Shown here: positions 5,025 through 6,583 of the stretch, piece by piece
Layout: the number at the start of each line of letters is the position of its first letter
Numbering within the stretch: the first letter of the stretch is position 1
DNA from: Bacteroidales bacterium
Lineage (GTDB): Bacteria; Bacteroidota; Bacteroidia; Bacteroidales; UBA932
Direction: 5' to 3'
Length of the DNA: 6,583 bases
NCBI GenBank assembly: GCA_017472115.1
Contig: JAFUQW010000103.1
Span: 1-6,583 of the forward strand
Made by a program: the position numbers and the translations under genes
The notes under the pieces: model-generated
What the model was told of the DNA's origin: nothing
Databases searched by the model: none
The model's input: the letters and a program-made list of their open reading frames with translations, nothing else

Positions 5025-6583
5025 TCGTCACATAGCCTGATGGTCAGGTCTCTGTGGGTTACGACGATGACAGTACGGCCGCTCATGCTTCGCTTTAGGC
5101 GGCCGATAAGCTCTTCTTCGGTCTGCGGGTCGAGGGCAGAGGTCGGCTCGTCCAGAAGCAGGACGCTCCCCTCCTTGAGGAGCGAACGTGCTATGCAGAC
5201 CCTCTGGGCCTGGCCCTCACTCAAGCCGGCGCCTTTCTCGCCGCAATATGTATCCAGCCCGTCCGGAAGATCATATACAAACTCGGCAACTGCATTATAC
5301 AGAGCCGCTTTCAGCTGATCGTCCGTGGCTGACGGATTGCCCAGAAGAAGATTATCCCTTACAGTCCCGCTCATCAGGGTATTGCCTTGAGGAACGTATA
5401 CGACATTGCATCGTGTCGATGGAGATGCTTCCACAGTCCGTTCACCATCATACATCGTTATCTTTCCTTTATCCGGACTCAGCAGGGCCAGGACAAGCCT
5501 CATGACCGTGCTCTTGCCGATACCTGTCTGACCTGTCAGAGCAGTCGTCGTACCGGGCTTGAAATCATACGAAAAACCGTCCAGAATCGTTCTTTCACTG
5601 TCCGGATAGGCATATGAGACACCTTCGAAACGGACTCCCACATTTGAGCCGAGCTTTACCTGCGGACCTTTGTCTTCGGATGGAAGGGTGTCGATCTCGT
5701 CAAGCCTTTCTGCAGAAGTGATGCTGTTTATCAGCGGAGAGAGCTGGTTCGAAAGATTCATGATCGGACGCTGGATCTGCCCGACCAGCTGGAGAAATGC
5801 GGTCATCATTCCAAAAGTGGCGGAGCCGTTCATGATACCGAACACTCCCCAAAGGAAAGCAGCTGCGTAACCTGCTGAAAATCCGAACTGTATGAATCCC
5901 CTTGTATAGATATTGTACACGGTCTTATCCATGACCTGCTCAAGCAGGTCGTCCTGCTTGTCGGCCAGAGAATCGCTGACATAAGGAGTCTGTTCCAGAG
6001 TATGTATTACAAGCCTGTGCTGGAGGCTTTCCTGCATCAGGGACTGCATGTCGCTCTCTTTCGTTCTTATGTCCTTTGTCAGTTTACGCATCTTCCTGAT
6101 GTATATGCGGCTCAAAAGAAGCATGAGCAGCAAGATGCATGGGATGGTCCAGGCCAGGCCCGGCTCAAGAATGAAGAGGAAACTGAAGGCTGCGATGAAC
6201 TGGACAGCAGCGGTAATGACCGCCGGCACCGATTTGGTCAGCGACTCTGCCACCACCCTGACATCCTCCATCACGCGGTTCAGCGTATCGCCGGTATGGA
6301 AAGCTTCCTTCCCGTCCCACCGGCTTTCCATAAGCCGGCAGAAGAGCCTGTGGCGAAGTCCGTTCTTCAGAACCACGTCGCTGAGGTTCAGCACCCTCCG
6401 CTCGATGGCGGTAAGAACTATCTGAACCAGCATGCAGGCCACCATGACGCCGATATATAGAGGCAGGCTGCTGCCGTCGCCTGATGTTGCAGCATCGATC
6501 AGCTGCTTGCACACCCATACGAAAGTCATCGAAGCAGCGACATGGAGCAATCCGATGAACGAAGAGACTGCAATCTTCCCACG
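4991..6583 (-). CDS. ABC exporter, fused membrane and ATPase domains (5' end missing)
   Basis: The frame is open to the right edge and 530 residues are visible. The visible start ([20 protein letters not shown]) reads as the first membrane helix, so perhaps 15-30 residues are missing. The TTG at 6550 is not the true start. Numbered from the edge, six membrane helices lie at about 7-27, 40-60, 118-139, 143-162, 229-251 and 256-277. The ATPase follows: A-loop Tyr near 326, Walker [10 protein letters not shown] (351-359), Q-loop VPQG (Gln399), signature LSEGQ (454-458), Walker B VLLLDEPT with catalytic Glu479, D-loop SALD (482-485) and H-loop His510. All catalytic elements are intact. This is the ABCB/MsbA-like exporter layout, a half-transporter that would dimerise in the inner membrane. 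The substrate cannot be told from sequence. The tail after the H-loop is short (about 20 residues). Its 3' end overlaps the TerB-J gene. Confidence 0.9.
   Translation of the reverse strand, partial: RGKIAVSSFIGLLHVAASMTFVWVCKQLIDAATSGDGSSLPLYIGVMVACMLVQIVLTAIERRVLNLSDVVLKNGLRHRLFCRLMESRWDGKEAFHTGDTLNRVMEDVRVVAESLTKSVPAVITAAVQFIAAFSFLFILEPGLAWTIPCILLLMLLLSRIYIRKMRKLTKDIRTKESDMQSLMQESLQHRLVIHTLEQTPYVSDSLADKQDDLLEQVMDKTVYNIYTRGFIQFGFSAGYAAAFLWGVFGIMNGSATFGMMTAFLQLVGQIQRPIMNLSNQLSPLINSITSAERLDEIDTLPSEDKGPQVKLGSNVGVRFEGVSYAYPDSERTILDGFSYDFKPGTTTALTGQTGIGKSTVMRLVLALLSPDKGKITMYDGERTVEASPSTRCNVVYVPQGNTLMSGTVRDNLLLGNPSATDDQLKAALYNAVAEFVYDLPDGLDTYCGEKGAGLSEGQAQRVCIARSLLKEGSVLLLDEPTSALDPQTEEELIGRLKRSMSGRTVIVVTHRDLTIRLCDDQIPLSLHMDS

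Noticed and set aside
5036..5048. CCTGA-TGG-TCAGG as terminator of the TerB-J gene
   Set aside because: The stem has only 5 bp, lies inside the transporter coding region and is not followed by a T run.
6002..6518. Frames of 117-152 residues on both strands over the transporter membrane domain
   Set aside because: They are shadows of the ABC exporter, whose motifs run through a single - strand frame.

Overview
The window looks like a piece of a Bacteroidales (Bacteroidota) chromosome. The evidence is the promoter style and the gene families. Several intergenic gaps hold the phylum's TAnnTTTG -7 element (TATCTTTG, TAAATTTG) just before start codons, there are no convincing Shine-Dalgarno sequences, and the proteins resemble Bacteroidota families. 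I cannot name a genus. By eye, positions 1-1900 are clearly more AT-rich than 1900-6583. That fits an accessory left part joined to a core-like right part, but I have not computed it.

Left part (1-1108, + strand): a split HipA-type toxin-antitoxin locus. The first 107 bases are the 3' end of a small HipS-like protein (the detached HipA N-subdomain). Its stop overlaps the ATG of a complete 334-residue HipT-like Ser/Thr kinase. The order and the kinase's Ser-Ile-Ser loop resemble the tripartite hipBST systems. Any hipB lies outside the window.

Middle (1109-1895): about 400 bases without a convincing gene, holding a tandem 10-bp repeat, an isolated -7-like box and a 9-bp inverted repeat. Next comes a possible 71-residue protein on the - strand with a terminator-like hairpin behind it. 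An extremely AT-rich gap with a strong dyad lies between this gene and the next, divergent one.

Right part (1896-6583): a stand-alone HD-domain alarmone-hydrolase-like protein with a C-terminal helix-turn-helix tail (+). It converges on a GreA/GreB-family transcript-cleavage factor (-), and one perfect 14-bp hairpin that contains the gre stop codon separates them. Divergent from gre is a two-gene operon (+): a DUF418/YeiB-like membrane protein, then a TerB-J-domain (DjlA-like) cochaperone. This operon converges on, and overlaps by 34 bp, a fused ABC exporter (-) whose N-terminus lies beyond the right edge.

No rRNA, tRNA, CRISPR array, transposase or integrase was seen. A functional thread is possible but unproven. 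HipT-type kinases starve cells of a charged tRNA and so raise (p)ppGpp, the next well-defined gene on the same strand looks like a (p)ppGpp hydrolase, and Gre factors act on the same RNA polymerase that Bacteroidota alarmone signalling affects.
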